DNA of 26,371 bases from an uncultured Collinsella sp. (GCA_900757505.1 CAAEOE010000016.1:1-26371); one strand, 5' to 3'. Positions 7,953 through 15,709 are shown, numbered from the stretch's first letter. A program made the numbers and translations. The notes: generated from the sequence alone by a model not told the origin.

Positions 7953-8138
7953 ATGGCTCATCCCGTAATTGATGCCGACGAGTGCATCGCTTGTGGCGTT
8001 TGCGTCGACTCCTGCCCCGCTGGCGTTCTGGAGCTCCAGGACGTCGCTACCGTCGCTGACGAGGACTCCTGCGTCGCCTGTGGCGCTTGCCAGGACGCTT
8101 GCCCCGCTGGCGCGATCACCGAGATCGTCGAGGAGTAA
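7953..8138 (+). CDS. 2[4Fe-4S] ferredoxin
   Basis: This 61-residue protein contains two classic cluster-binding motifs, CIACGVCVDSCPAG and CVACGACQDACPAG, with little else, typical of clostridial-type bacterial ferredoxins. It would shuttle electrons in the cytoplasm at low potential, for example for pyruvate:ferredoxin oxidoreductase or hydrogenase in an anaerobe. The ATG at 7953 was chosen over the upstream in-frame ATG at 7887 because the family starts directly with this sequence and GAGAGGAAA lies 7-9 nt upstream. The gene is a single unit between its own promoter and a terminator. Confidence 0.96.
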   Translation: MAHPVIDADECIACGVCVDSCPAGVLELQDVATVADEDSCVACGACQDACPAGAITEIVEE

Positions 8139-8176
8139 CAACTCCCCCACTGCACACTCAAAAGTACACCGTGCAC

Positions 8177-8216
8177 AAAAAAGGAGGCTTCCGCATCACC
8201 GCGGAGGCCTCCTTTT
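8177..8216 (+). terminator. Intrinsic terminator of the ferredoxin gene
   Basis: A 14-bp stem with one G-U pair (aaggaggcttccgc with gcggaggcctcctt, 6-nt loop) is preceded by an A run and followed by TT, about 40 nt after the stop. The flanking A and T runs extend the stem. Confidence 0.85.
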
Positions 8217-8254
8217 GCATGTGTGGGCAGCTAATTTGGAGCGGGACCCTTGGC

Positions 8255-8321
8255 AGTTGCGGTGGAATAGTTCCTGTTTTATGGCTTAGATGCCGATTTT
8301 AGGAACTATTTCACCGCAACT
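8255..8321. repeat. 21-bp inverted repeat between convergent ferredoxin and niaR genes
   Basis: 8255-8275 pairs with 8301-8321 over 21 bp with a single wobble, around a 25-nt loop. It follows GGGACCCTTGGCAG, a word resembling the other GTCCC-type repeats here. It lies 18 nt past the niaR stop and could act as a bidirectional end for both converging transcripts, though no T run follows. Confidence 0.75.
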
Positions 8322-8338
8322 TATAGATGCAGCGTCGG

Positions 8339-8884
8339 CTACGAGAGATCATCCTCGTAGGGCATTAAATCGGCAAGGTAGCCTTTCTCCTTGAGCATCG
8401 CCTCGATCTCGTCGAGGGTCTGTTCGTCCTCCGCCGCAATGCGATGGAAGTGATAGCCGCTCGTCACCGTTAGCAGCGGAAAGCTCTTGCCGCTCTCGAT
8501 ATCGCGCAGATAGCGCTCGACATCGCGGCGATTGCGGATGTCCAGATCAGCCGTGATCTTACCGTATACGCGGTGATTGACGATCACATTGAGCACGGAG
8601 CCGCCGGCGTCGACGATACTCGTGAGCTCATCGCCCGCCTGCTCCACGCTGTGGCGAACCTTGACCAAGCGCGTGGGCACGGCGGGGCTGCTGGGGGCCT
8701 CCTGCAGCACATAACCACGGTTGGTCGCCACGATATCGTGCCCGTCGGCGCGCAACAGAGCGATGTCTTGCACGACAATCTGGCGGCTCACACCCACCTC
8801 GCGGGCAAGTGCGCTGCCCGAAACGGGTCCCTTGGCTCCCTCGAGCACGGCCATGATGGCACGGCGACGCTCGCGGGCGTCCAT
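8339..8884 (-). CDS. niaR: NiaR-type niacin-responsive repressor (HTH_11 plus 3H domain)
   Basis: The 181-residue protein has an N-terminal winged helix (about 4-60, with SGSALAREVGVSRQIVVQDI) and a C-terminal 3H domain (about 72-172). Candidate metal ligands are H78, E86, H145 and H147, matching the spacing known for the Thermotoga homologue; H104 is also conserved-looking. Family members (B. subtilis YrxA/NadR) bind nicotinate and repress NAD synthesis and niacin uptake genes. It is the last gene of nadA-nadB-nadC-niaR; its ATG overlaps the nadC stop by one base (TAATG), implying coupling. It very probably binds the palindrome at 12248-12291 and thus controls its own operon. Confidence 0.93.
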   Translation of the reverse strand: MDARERRRAIMAVLEGAKGPVSGSALAREVGVSRQIVVQDIALLRADGHDIVATNRGYVLQEAPSSPAVPTRLVKVRHSVEQAGDELTSIVDAGGSVLNVIVNHRVYGKITADLDIRNRRDVERYLRDIESGKSFPLLTVTSGYHFHRIAAEDEQTLDEIEAMLKEKGYLADLMPYEDDLS

Positions 8885-9744
8885 TATTTACCGTCCAACA
8901 GACGCAGGTGCTTGAGCGAGAGGTCGAGAATCGGCGCAGAGTGAGTCAGCGCCCCCGAGCTAATAAAGTCAACGCCCAGGTCGGCGAGCGCGCGGATATT
9001 GCTGGCGTCCACGTTGCCCGAGCACTCGGTCTTGGCGCGGCCGGCGATAAGCTCTATGGCGGCGGCCATGTCGTCATGGGTCATGTTGTCGAACATGATG
9101 ATGTCGGCGCCGGCCTCCACAGCCTCGCGCACCATGTCCAGGTTCTCGCACTCAATCTCGACCGTCGTGGTAAACGACGCATGGGCGCGCGCCATCTCGA
9201 TCGCGCGCGCCACGCCACCGGCGGCATCGATGTGGTTGTCCTTGAGCATGACGGCCGTCGACAGGTTGTAGCGGTGATTGCTGCCGCCGCCGATCTCGAC
9301 CGCCGCCTTCTCAAACACGCGCATACCCGGCGTGGTCTTGCGCGTGTCGACGAGCACGGTCTTGGTGCCCTCGAGCGCTGCAGCCATCTGGTGCGTATAG
9401 GTAGCGATGCCGCTCATGCGCTGCAGGTAGTTGAGTGCCACGCGCTCGCCCGAAAGCAGCACGCGCGCGTCGCCGCGCACTTGGCCCACGTGGTCGCCGG
9501 CGTGCACCTCATCGCCATCGGCAACATCAAACAGCACCGAGCTCTGCGAATCCAGCAACTCAAAGGTGCGGGCAAACACATCCAAGCCGGCGATGATGCC
9601 GTCGGCCTTGGCGATAAGCTCCACCGTGGCGGGACGCGCCGTGGGGCACACGCTCGCCGTGCTCACGTCCTCAAAGGTAATGTCCTCGCGCAGGGCCTGC
9701 AGAATCAGATCATCGACGACGAGCTTCATGGTAATGGGATTCAT
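8884..9744 (-). CDS. nadC: Quinolinate phosphoribosyltransferase (decarboxylating)
   Basis: NadC converts quinolinate and PRPP to nicotinate mononucleotide, CO2 and PPi, the third step of de novo NAD synthesis. The 286 residues show family signatures DTRKTTPGMR (133-142), GGGSNHRYNL (152-161) and LKDNH (167-171), plus the late TIM-barrel strand near FISSGALTHSAP. The ATG at 9744 lies 3 nt after the nadB stop and has GGAGGAG, formed by the nadB 3' end, at good spacing. An in-frame ATG at 9729 is a weaker alternative. Length is normal for the family. Confidence 0.97.
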   Translation of the reverse strand: MNPITMKLVVDDLILQALREDITFEDVSTASVCPTARPATVELIAKADGIIAGLDVFARTFELLDSQSSVLFDVADGDEVHAGDHVGQVRGDARVLLSGERVALNYLQRMSGIATYTHQMAAALEGTKTVLVDTRKTTPGMRVFEKAAVEIGGGSNHRYNLSTAVMLKDNHIDAAGGVARAIEMARAHASFTTTVEIECENLDMVREAVEAGADIIMFDNMTHDDMAAAIELIAGRAKTECSGNVDASNIRALADLGVDFISSGALTHSAPILDLSLKHLRLLDGK

Positions 9745-9747
9745 GGT

Positions 9748-11124
9748 CTACTCCTCCACGGCCTGCGTGCCGGCGGCACGGGCCAAATCATCGATTGCCA
9801 GGGTGTCGGCGCCCAGGGCGCGATGACGGCCATCGAGCGCGGGATCGCCTGCCTGCTCCACGGCCAGTGACTCGCCGGTACGCATATACCACGCGGCGCG
9901 ACGACCCCAGACCAGCGCCTCGAGCAGGCTGTTTGAAGCCAGGCGATTCTTGCCGTGAACGCCGTTGCAGGCCGTCTCGCCGGCGGCGTAGAGCTCGGGC
10001 ATCGAGGTGCGGCCGTCCTTGTCGACCCACACGCCGCCCATAAAGTAGTGCTGCGTGGGCGTAACGGGGATGGGCTCGTCCAAGATGTCGCGGCCGTCCT
10101 CCAGGCAGCGCGCGCGAATGTTGGCAAAGTGCCCGGTCACCACATCGCGCTCGACGGGGGCAAAACTCAGCCACTCGTGCTCGGTACCGTCCTGCTTCAT
10201 CTGCTCGCGAATAGCGGCAGCGACCACATCGCGCGGCTGAAGCTCGTCGGTAAAGCGCTCGCCGGCGGCGTTGAGCAAAATCGCGCCCTCGCCGCGGCAG
10301 CTCTCGCTGATCAGGAAGGTGCGGCCCGGCTGCGGCGAGAACAGTCCCGTGGGGTGAATCTGCACGTAGTCCAAGTGCTCCATCTTAATGCCATGCTCCT
10401 GAGCAATGTAGCAGGCGTCGCCCGTGAGCTGCGGGTAGTTGGTCGAGTGGTCGTATACGCCGCCGATACCGCCCGTCGCCCACAGCGTGTGGCGGGCATG
10501 GATCTTAAACGGCTCGCCGGCATGCACGCCCTCGGCGGCATTTGTCAGCTCGTCGGCGGGACGAACCGAGTTGTCCTCGTCCACGGGAACGGCGACGACA
10601 CCGGCACACACCGTGGCGCCGTCACGCTCGCCCGTCAGGATATCGGTCATGGCTACGTGCTCCAAAATCTGCACGTTATCCAGCTTGCGAACGGCCTGGA
10701 GCAGCTTGGTCGTAATCTCCTTGCCGGTGATATCGGCATGGAAGGCGATGCGCGGACGGCTGTGCGCGCCCTCGCGGGTAAAGTCGAGGCTGCCGTCGGC
10801 CTTGCGCTCAAAATCCACACCCATCGCTAGCAGGTCGTTGATGACCGAGCGGCTCGAGCGGATCATGATGTCGACGCTCTCGCAGCGGTTCTCGTAATGG
10901 CCGGCGTGCATGGTGTCCTCAAAGAAGGCATCGTAGTCCGAGCCCTCGGGCAGTACGCAGATGCCGCCCTGCGCGAGCATCGAATCGCACTCGTCGACAG
11001 CACCCTTGGAAAGCATGATCACGCGCGTGCTCATCGGCAGGTTGAGAGCTGCGTACAGGCCCGCCACGCCGCAGCCGGCAATGACGACGTCGCACTCCAT
11101 ATCGGGGTATTGCTTGGTTTCCAC
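9748..11124 (-). CDS. nadB: L-aspartate oxidase
   Basis: NadB oxidises L-aspartate to iminoaspartate with FAD; in anaerobes fumarate is a likely electron acceptor. The 458-residue protein starts with an FAD-binding Rossmann motif (GCGVAG, 17-22) and contains succinate-dehydrogenase-like blocks: SMLAQGGI, HTLWATGGIGG, QIHPTGL, SESCRGEGAILLN and RLASNSLLEALVWGRRA. It is shorter than the roughly 530-residue E. coli enzyme because the C-terminal helical region is mostly absent. The open frame runs on upstream into nadA with no good start. GTG at 11124 is preceded by AAAGGAG at 11140-11134 and is my choice; ATG at 11100 or 11097 is possible but lacks such a site. Confidence 0.94.
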   Translation of the reverse strand: METKQYPDMECDVVIAGCGVAGLYAALNLPMSTRVIMLSKGAVDECDSMLAQGGICVLPEGSDYDAFFEDTMHAGHYENRCESVDIMIRSSRSVINDLLAMGVDFERKADGSLDFTREGAHSRPRIAFHADITGKEITTKLLQAVRKLDNVQILEHVAMTDILTGERDGATVCAGVVAVPVDEDNSVRPADELTNAAEGVHAGEPFKIHARHTLWATGGIGGVYDHSTNYPQLTGDACYIAQEHGIKMEHLDYVQIHPTGLFSPQPGRTFLISESCRGEGAILLNAAGERFTDELQPRDVVAAAIREQMKQDGTEHEWLSFAPVERDVVTGHFANIRARCLEDGRDILDEPIPVTPTQHYFMGGVWVDKDGRTSMPELYAAGETACNGVHGKNRLASNSLLEALVWGRRAAWYMRTGESLAVEQAGDPALDGRHRALGADTLAIDDLARAAGTQAVEE

Positions 11125-11141
11125 AGGAATCCTCTCCTTTG

Positions 11142-11177
11142 TAATGTGACATAAGGAACCGTCCCTCATGCCACATT
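11142..11177 (-). repeat. GTCCC-type hairpin in the nadA-nadB gap
   Basis: aatgtgacat (11143-11152) pairs with atgccacatt (11168-11177) at 9 of 10 positions around a loop AAGGAACCGTCCCTC. The loop closely matches GGAACGTCCCC loops at 2733, 22760 and 26181, while the arms are different. The hairpin ends 2 nt before the nadB ribosome-binding site and may influence nadB translation. Confidence 0.6.
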
Positions 11178-11180
11178 GTT

Positions 11181-12206
11181 CTAGCGCGCTGCGCACTCGA
11201 GCATACGGTCGAGCGTAAGTTTTGCCTGGTCGGCAGCCTCGTCCGAGACGCCGATCTGCACCTCGCCCTCGCCCGTCTCCAGGCAGCGCACGAGCTTTTC
11301 GAGCGTGATGAGATCCATGTTGACGCAGGTGGGCTGCACCGCGGGGAAGTAGAACTTTTTGCCGGTGCCCTGGCAGCGGCGCTCGAGCTCGTAGAGCACG
11401 CCGCGGACCGTCACGATGATGAATTCGCTGGCGTCCGACTCCTCGGCATACTTGATGATGCCGGCGGTGGAGCCGATGTAGTCGGCCTCGGCCAGCACAT
11501 CGGCTTTGCACTCGGGATGCGCCAGTACGAGCGCGTCGGGGTGGGCCTCCGTCGCGTCGACGATCTGCTCGACGGTGATGATGTGGTGGCGCGGGCAGTA
11601 GCCCTTGTTGAGAATGACGTGCTTTTGCGGCACCTGCTCGGCTACGAAGCGGCCCAAGTTTTGATCGGGGATGAACAGGACATGCTGCTGCGGCAGCTCA
11701 GACACGATCTTGACGGCGTTGGAGCTGGTGACGCACACATCACTCCAGCTCTTGATCTCAACCGTGGAGTTGACGTAGCAGACGACAGCCAGGTCGTCGC
11801 CGTACTCGGCGCGCGCCGCGTCGACCGTCTCGCGCTTGACCATGTGCGCCATGGGACAGTCCGCGCCCGGCTCGGGCAGCAGCACGGTCTTGGTGGGGTT
11901 GAGCAGCTTGGCACTCTCGCCCATAAACTCCACGCCGCACAACACGATGGTCTGCTGCGGCAGGCTCTTGGCAAGCTTTGCCAGGTAGAAGCTGTCGCCG
12001 ACGTAATCGGCCACAGCCTGGACCTCGGGTGCCACGTAATAGTGTGCCAGGATCACCGCGTCGCGTTTGGTTTTAAGTTGCTGAATGGCCTCGACGAGCT
12101 CTGCGGGCACCAATGCCGCGCGCTCCGTTGCCGTCGTTGCCGATGCCAGGCCGGCCGCAATGTCGCGTGCAAGCTCCGATGCATCCATGTTCGCGCTCTG
12201 TGCCAT
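11181..12206 (-). CDS. nadA: Quinolinate synthase
   Basis: NadA condenses iminoaspartate with dihydroxyacetone phosphate to quinolinate using an oxygen-sensitive [4Fe-4S] cluster. The 341-residue protein carries the three expected cysteine ligands at C90 (VLCGVEF), C204 (KGYCPRHH) and C294 (QPTCVNMD), with spacing like the B. subtilis enzyme. Other family blocks are ILAHYYVAPEVQ, YVNSTVEIKSWSDVCVTSSNA and GSTAGIIKYAEES. It is the first gene of nadA-nadB-nadC-niaR. ATG at 12206 has GAGAGGGG 5 nt upstream; the TTG immediately before is less likely. Confidence 0.97.
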   Translation of the reverse strand: MAQSANMDASELARDIAAGLASATTATERAALVPAELVEAIQQLKTKRDAVILAHYYVAPEVQAVADYVGDSFYLAKLAKSLPQQTIVLCGVEFMGESAKLLNPTKTVLLPEPGADCPMAHMVKRETVDAARAEYGDDLAVVCYVNSTVEIKSWSDVCVTSSNAVKIVSELPQQHVLFIPDQNLGRFVAEQVPQKHVILNKGYCPRHHIITVEQIVDATEAHPDALVLAHPECKADVLAEADYIGSTAGIIKYAEESDASEFIIVTVRGVLYELERRCQGTGKKFYFPAVQPTCVNMDLITLEKLVRCLETGEGEVQIGVSDEAADQAKLTLDRMLECAAR

Positions 12207-12241
12207 CAAGGCCCCTCTCTTTTGGCGAATCTTGGGGCTTT

Positions 12242-12291
12242 AGTATGACACCTAGGTTTACAGCTGACAAGACAGCTGTAAACCTAGGTGT
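12242..12291 (-). promoter_or_regulatory. nadA promoter with overlapping NiaR-type operator
   Basis: A perfect 19-bp inverted repeat, acacctaggtttacagctg at 12248-12266 and its complement at 12273-12291, surrounds a 6-nt centre. On the minus strand a promoter lies within it: TTGTCA (12270-12265), 17 nt, then CATACT (12247-12242). A repressor bound here would block RNA polymerase. Because niaR is the last gene of this operon, NiaR is the obvious candidate. Transcription would start near 12235, about 30 nt ahead of nadA. Confidence 0.75.
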
Positions 12292-12499
12292 AAAGTTGAA
12301 ATAAAGATTCAATCATATGGCAGGTCCATTTTCGAACTGGCAAGCTGAGGATAGCCGAGCTCTCGATAGCGCAGGAAGCATCTTTTGCCACCGCAATACC
12401 GCTCGGCGCGAGTTGCGCGACGTGGGGCGCAAATGGGACACGCCTCCGCGAGCGGTCCGCACCCAATGTGGCAAAATCGAACTACTAAGGGGGCTCAGA

Positions 12500-13222
12500 A
12501 TGCTCAAGATTATTGCCTGCGACGACGACGTCGCTTTTCTAGATAGACTGCACCGGATGATCGACCGTTGGTCGAGCGAGACGGGCACGGCGGTCGATGT
12601 TGCGCTCGTCACGCGTGGCGAGGACCTGCTGGCCCGCCATGCCGCATCGCGCGCCGACATCATTCTGCTCGACATGATCATGCCGCTCGTCAACGGCATG
12701 GACACCGCACGCGAACTGCGCCAGGCCGACACCGCCGTGCGCCTGGTGTTCCTCACCTCGTCGCCCGAGTTCGCACTGGAGTCCTACGAGGTCCGTGCCT
12801 TCGACTATCTGCTCAAGCCCGTGACTTACGAACGCCTGGCGCAGTTGCTCGACGAGCTTTCGAGCATGCGCCCGGCGGCAACCGACGAGCTCGTAATCAA
12901 AACTTCCTTTGGCTACCACGCCCTGCGCCTGTCCGACATCGAATATGCCGAGGCGCGCAACAAGCACGTGGTCTTCCACCTGCGCGACGGACGCGACATC
13001 GAGGCACTCGAGCCGTTCCACAGCGTCGAGGACCGTTTGGCGCAAAATGCCACCTTCTTTAAATGCCACCGTAGTTACCAGGTCAACTTGCGCAACATCG
13101 ACCACTTCGATCGCACGGACATCGTCATGCGCTCCGGCGCGTGCATTCCACTGTCGCGCAGCAGCAAGCAGGGGTTCCAAGACGCCTACTTTGCGGTGCG
13201 TTTCGAGGGCGGGAGGCGCTAA
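12500..13222 (+). CDS. LytTR-family response regulator
   Basis: The 240-residue protein has a receiver domain (about 1-118) with acidic pocket D8-D10, phosphoacceptor D58, T86 and K106, and a C-terminal LytTR DNA-binding domain (about 130-235) with the typical FFKCHRSYQVNLRNI stretch. Such regulators of the AgrA/ComE/VirR type activate genes through direct repeats, often for peptide signalling, bacteriocins or cell-envelope traits. The ATG at 12500 has AAGGGGG 8 nt upstream; the reading frame is open back to 12317 but no better start exists. Its stop overlaps the start of the kinase gene, so the two form an operon. The 293-nt gap to nadA holds the nad operator; I see no further gene there. 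Confidence 0.93.
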   Translation: MLKIIACDDDVAFLDRLHRMIDRWSSETGTAVDVALVTRGEDLLARHAASRADIILLDMIMPLVNGMDTARELRQADTAVRLVFLTSSPEFALESYEVRAFDYLLKPVTYERLAQLLDELSSMRPAATDELVIKTSFGYHALRLSDIEYAEARNKHVVFHLRDGRDIEALEPFHSVEDRLAQNATFFKCHRSYQVNLRNIDHFDRTDIVMRSGACIPLSRSSKQGFQDAYFAVRFEGGRR

Positions 13223-14499
13223 TGCCCGCAACGGTCGAAATGGTCCCTTGGGCAATCCACCACGCCACGACGCTGCTCTTTGGCGTCTTTGCCTCGGCGG
13301 CGCTGTGCGGTGTCGAGATCAACCGGCGTCATGTGCTTGAACTGGTGCTGGTCGGTGCCGTAACCGGATGCGCATTTGGCCTCGCCAATGCCGTCGGCGG
13401 CGAGCTTTTCGCCCGCCAGGTATATCCGCTCGTCGTGCATCTGCCGCTCGTCATCTATTTGTGCGCGCGCTACCGCCTGAGCCCGCTGCTTGCCGTGCTC
13501 GGCATTACGAGTGCCTATCTGAGCTGCCAGTTCAGCAATTGGATGGGCATCGCCGCATTTGCCGCAACCGATTCTCAGATCGCGTACTACCTGGCGCGCA
13601 TCGCGACCACACTCGCCGTCTTTGCCGTCCTGTTGCATTGGGCCGGCGACATCGGTCCACGCTTGGCGATTAAAAGCACCACCGAGCTGGGCATCCTTTT
13701 AATCCTGCCGCTCGTCTATTACGTCTTTGACTATGCCACCAACGTCTACACCACGCTGTTCCACTCGGGCTCGGTGGTGACGGTTGAGTTTTTGGCATTT
13801 GCGCTCTGTGCCTTCTACCTTATGTTTCTTGCCGTTTACCTGCGCGAATACGAAGAAAAGGAAACCGCCGAGCGAGAGCGCTGGATGCTCGAAACCCGCG
13901 ACAGCGCCGCCATCAAAGAGCTCGAGGCTTGGCGTCAATCTGGGCGCGAGCTGTCAATTCTGCGCCACGACATGCGCCACTTCCTACGCGGTCTGGCCGC
14001 TTTAATTGAGGAGGGCCACACCGACGAGGCGCTCGATCGCATCGACGAACTCTGCGAAGCCGGCGACCGCACCGCCGTACGCCGCTTCTGCGCCAACGAG
14101 ACCGTAAACATCGCGCTTTCGTCATTTAACTCGGATATCAATAGAAACGGCATTACCGCCAACCTGCGCGCCGCCGTACCCGAAACCATCCACGTAGGTG
14201 ACGCCGACCTGTTTAGCGTGCTCTCAAATGCCTTGGAAAACGCTATCACCGCCGCAAGCGCCGCACCCCAAGGAAAGCGATTCGTCGACTTTGACCTGCG
14301 ATTAGAGGACGGCCAGCTGCTGCTGTTAGTTTCCAACACGTTTGACCGCGCGCCGCGCATGGTCGACGGCATGCCCGTGACCCGGCATGCGGGCCACGGC
14401 TTTGGCACCAGGAGCATCAAACTTGCCGTGGAGCGCATGAACGGCAACTGCCAGTTCCGCATTAACGGCGATCGGTTTGAGCTGCGCGCCGTGATGTAG
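13222..14499 (+). CDS. AgrC-like sensor histidine kinase (GHKL ATPase)
   Basis: The 425-residue membrane kinase has about six hydrophobic segments in residues 10-208, a coiled linker (about 208-240), a phosphoacceptor box LSILRHDMRHFL with H249, and a GHKL ATPase domain with N box LSNALENA (334-341) and G box GHGFGTRS (about 394-401). This is the layout of peptide-sensing HPK10-type kinases such as AgrC. The ATG overlaps the regulator stop (TAATG) and is preceded by GGGAGG. No precursor peptide or AgrB-like protease is adjacent, so the signal is unknown. Confidence 0.92.
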   Translation: MPATVEMVPWAIHHATTLLFGVFASAALCGVEINRRHVLELVLVGAVTGCAFGLANAVGGELFARQVYPLVVHLPLVIYLCARYRLSPLLAVLGITSAYLSCQFSNWMGIAAFAATDSQIAYYLARIATTLAVFAVLLHWAGDIGPRLAIKSTTELGILLILPLVYYVFDYATNVYTTLFHSGSVVTVEFLAFALCAFYLMFLAVYLREYEEKETAERERWMLETRDSAAIKELEAWRQSGRELSILRHDMRHFLRGLAALIEEGHTDEALDRIDELCEAGDRTAVRRFCANETVNIALSSFNSDINRNGITANLRAAVPETIHVGDADLFSVLSNALENAITAASAAPQGKRFVDFDLRLEDGQLLLLVSNTFDRAPRMVDGMPVTRHAGHGFGTRSIKLAVERMNGNCQFRINGDRFELRAVM

Positions 14500-14517
14500 A
14501 GGCTGCCGCCAGCCTCG

Positions 14518-15093
14518 CTACAGCGGAGCGGCTGCCGGGGTCAGCTGCTTGATGTATGCCCACATGCGCTGCTTGGCGGCTTTGTCAGTGAGCGCCGCCT
14601 CAAAACCGTCGAGCGCGAGCACGCGGCGACCCTGCACATGGGCGACCAAGCCGGGCTTGAGCATGGCGGTGTCGAAGTCATCGATCGCCACAAGCATATC
14701 GGCGTAGGTCTCGCGCATGGCGTCAGCCGCGTTGTTGTCGAGCAGTAGCACCGCCTCGGGGTCCAAAGCCTCAAGCGCCTCACGGAACAGCTCGCACGGC
14801 AGAGTCTCGCCCACCGTGACCGCTCCGTCACCCACGCCGGCGACGCTTGCCAGCACGCAAAAATCCTCGGGCGCGTAGCCGATGGCCCCAAGCGCCTTGC
14901 GCAACGCCGCGCCATCCGGGCCGGCGGCAAGCTCGCCACCCGAACGCTCGGCCTCGTCCAAATCGCCTTTGACCAGCACGATCGGCGAGCACGCGTTGCC
15001 CGCGATACGCACGCCACGGACCGCAAGCGATGCGAGCTCCTGCTCGGCCGCCTGGGCGATGGCTTCTTTTTTCTGGCTTTGTGACGTGGACAT
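14518..15093 (-). CDS. Unrecognised protein, possibly a diverged uracil-DNA-glycosylase-fold domain
   Basis: The 191-residue product is not one I can name. The stretch GDLDEAERSGGELAAGPDG, followed by LRKALGAIGYAPEDFCVLAS and then a segment ending in AVLLLDNNAADAM, resembles in order the GE-PG, GxxGxxL and strand-plus-ALG parts of family-4 uracil-DNA glycosylases, but the catalytic motif is not intact. This is a weak fold-level guess. The ATG at 15093 has GGAGAG 5 nt upstream; an in-frame ATG at 15123 is less well placed. The gene is convergent with the kinase (gap 18 nt) and divergent from thioredoxin. TATAAT on the minus strand at 15127-15122 could be its -10 box. Confidence 0.8.
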   Translation of the reverse strand: MSTSQSQKKEAIAQAAEQELASLAVRGVRIAGNACSPIVLVKGDLDEAERSGGELAAGPDGAALRKALGAIGYAPEDFCVLASVAGVGDGAVTVGETLPCELFREALEALDPEAVLLLDNNAADAMRETYADMLVAIDDFDTAMLKPGLVAHVQGRRVLALDGFEAALTDKAAKQRMWAYIKQLTPAAAPL

Positions 15094-15121
15094 GCGCTCT
15101 CCAATCGTTTGCGTGCCCACC

Positions 15122-15127
15122 ATTATA
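15122..15127 (-). promoter_or_regulatory. Consensus -10 box upstream of the 191-aa gene
   Basis: A perfect TATAAT on the minus strand lies 29 nt upstream of the start codon. No good -35 hexamer is seen at 16-18 nt spacing. Confidence 0.4.
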
Positions 15128-15169
15128 TAAAAGAGCTGCCCGCGAGTGGTTGCTTTGCGGGCGGCTGGG

Positions 15170-15175
15170 TATAAG
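15170..15175 (+). promoter_or_regulatory. Possible trxA -10 box
   Basis: TATAAG preceded by GGG, about 55 nt upstream of trxA. TTGCTT lies 14 nt upstream, shorter than ideal spacing, so the assignment is tentative. Confidence 0.3.
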
Positions 15176-15229
15176 CACGGTCGTACTGAGTTTTACGCGG
15201 CCAAGCCGCGTCACATTATGGAGGTCACC

Positions 15230-15550
15230 ATGGCTGACATTAAGCAGATTACCCCCGAGAACTTCGATTCCGTCGTTAACGACAGCCTGCCCGTGCTGGT
15301 CGATTTTTGGGCACCGTGGTGCGGTCCCTGCCGCTCCCTCTCGCCCATCGTTGACGAAGTTGCCGATGAGCTGGCGGGCAAGCTTGCCGTTGCCAAATGC
15401 AACGTCGACGACAACCAGGACCTGGCCATGAAGTATGGCGTCATGAGCATCCCCACGCTGATTGTGTTTAAGAACGGCGAGGAGATTGACCGCTCGGTTG
15501 GCGCTCTACCCAAGGCGAGGCTGCGGGCGCTGCTGGAGAAGCATCTGTAA
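15230..15550 (+). CDS. trxA: Thioredoxin
   Basis: The 106-residue protein has the thioredoxin fold and active site WCGPC (W30, C31, C34), with the cis-proline loop MSIPTLIVFKNG. It reduces protein disulfides in the cytoplasm, recharged by thioredoxin reductase encoded elsewhere. The ATG at 15230 is preceded by GGAGGT (15220-15225); an in-frame ATG at 15218 overlaps that site and is unlikely. It is transcribed alone, with a terminator-like hairpin 120 nt downstream. Confidence 0.96.
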   Translation: MADIKQITPENFDSVVNDSLPVLVDFWAPWCGPCRSLSPIVDEVADELAGKLAVAKCNVDDNQDLAMKYGVMSIPTLIVFKNGEEIDRSVGALPKARLRALLEKHL

Positions 15551-15641
15551 TACGCTTGTTACATGTTGCCGTCTGCCTGCCGTCCATGAGCGCTTTTGCA
15601 CCGCTCGCCGGACTTCTGGATGCACCGAGTGCAACCACGGA

Positions 15642-15647
15642 TAGTAT
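15642..15647 (+). promoter_or_regulatory. Possible -10 box upstream of a hairpin terminator
   Basis: The word GGATAGTATGG is the same as the -10 region proposed for the lipoprotein gene (minus strand near 23611). If active, transcription would start near 15654 and meet the hairpin at 15672 almost at once, an attenuator-like layout ahead of the nikR pair. The -35 is poor. Confidence 0.25.
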
Positions 15648-15671
15648 GGTAGTCACAAACAGCCCCCAGTG

Positions 15672-15709
15672 AACGGGTGCGGGTCGCACAGACTCGTACC
15701 CGTTTTCTT
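15672..15709 (+). terminator. Intrinsic terminator between trxA and the nikR pair
   Basis: A 13-bp stem with two G-U pairs (aacgggtgcgggt with actcgtacccgtt, loop about 7 nt) is followed by TTTTCTTAT. It lies 122 nt after trxA. It either ends the trxA message or attenuates transcription into the 82-aa gene and nikR. Confidence 0.7.

Noticed and set aside
9748..11511. 587-residue reading of nadB extending into nadA
   Set aside because: The extra N-terminal part is Arg/His-rich, overlaps nadA and has no homology-like features; the GTG at 11124 with AAAGGAG fits the FAD-binding start.
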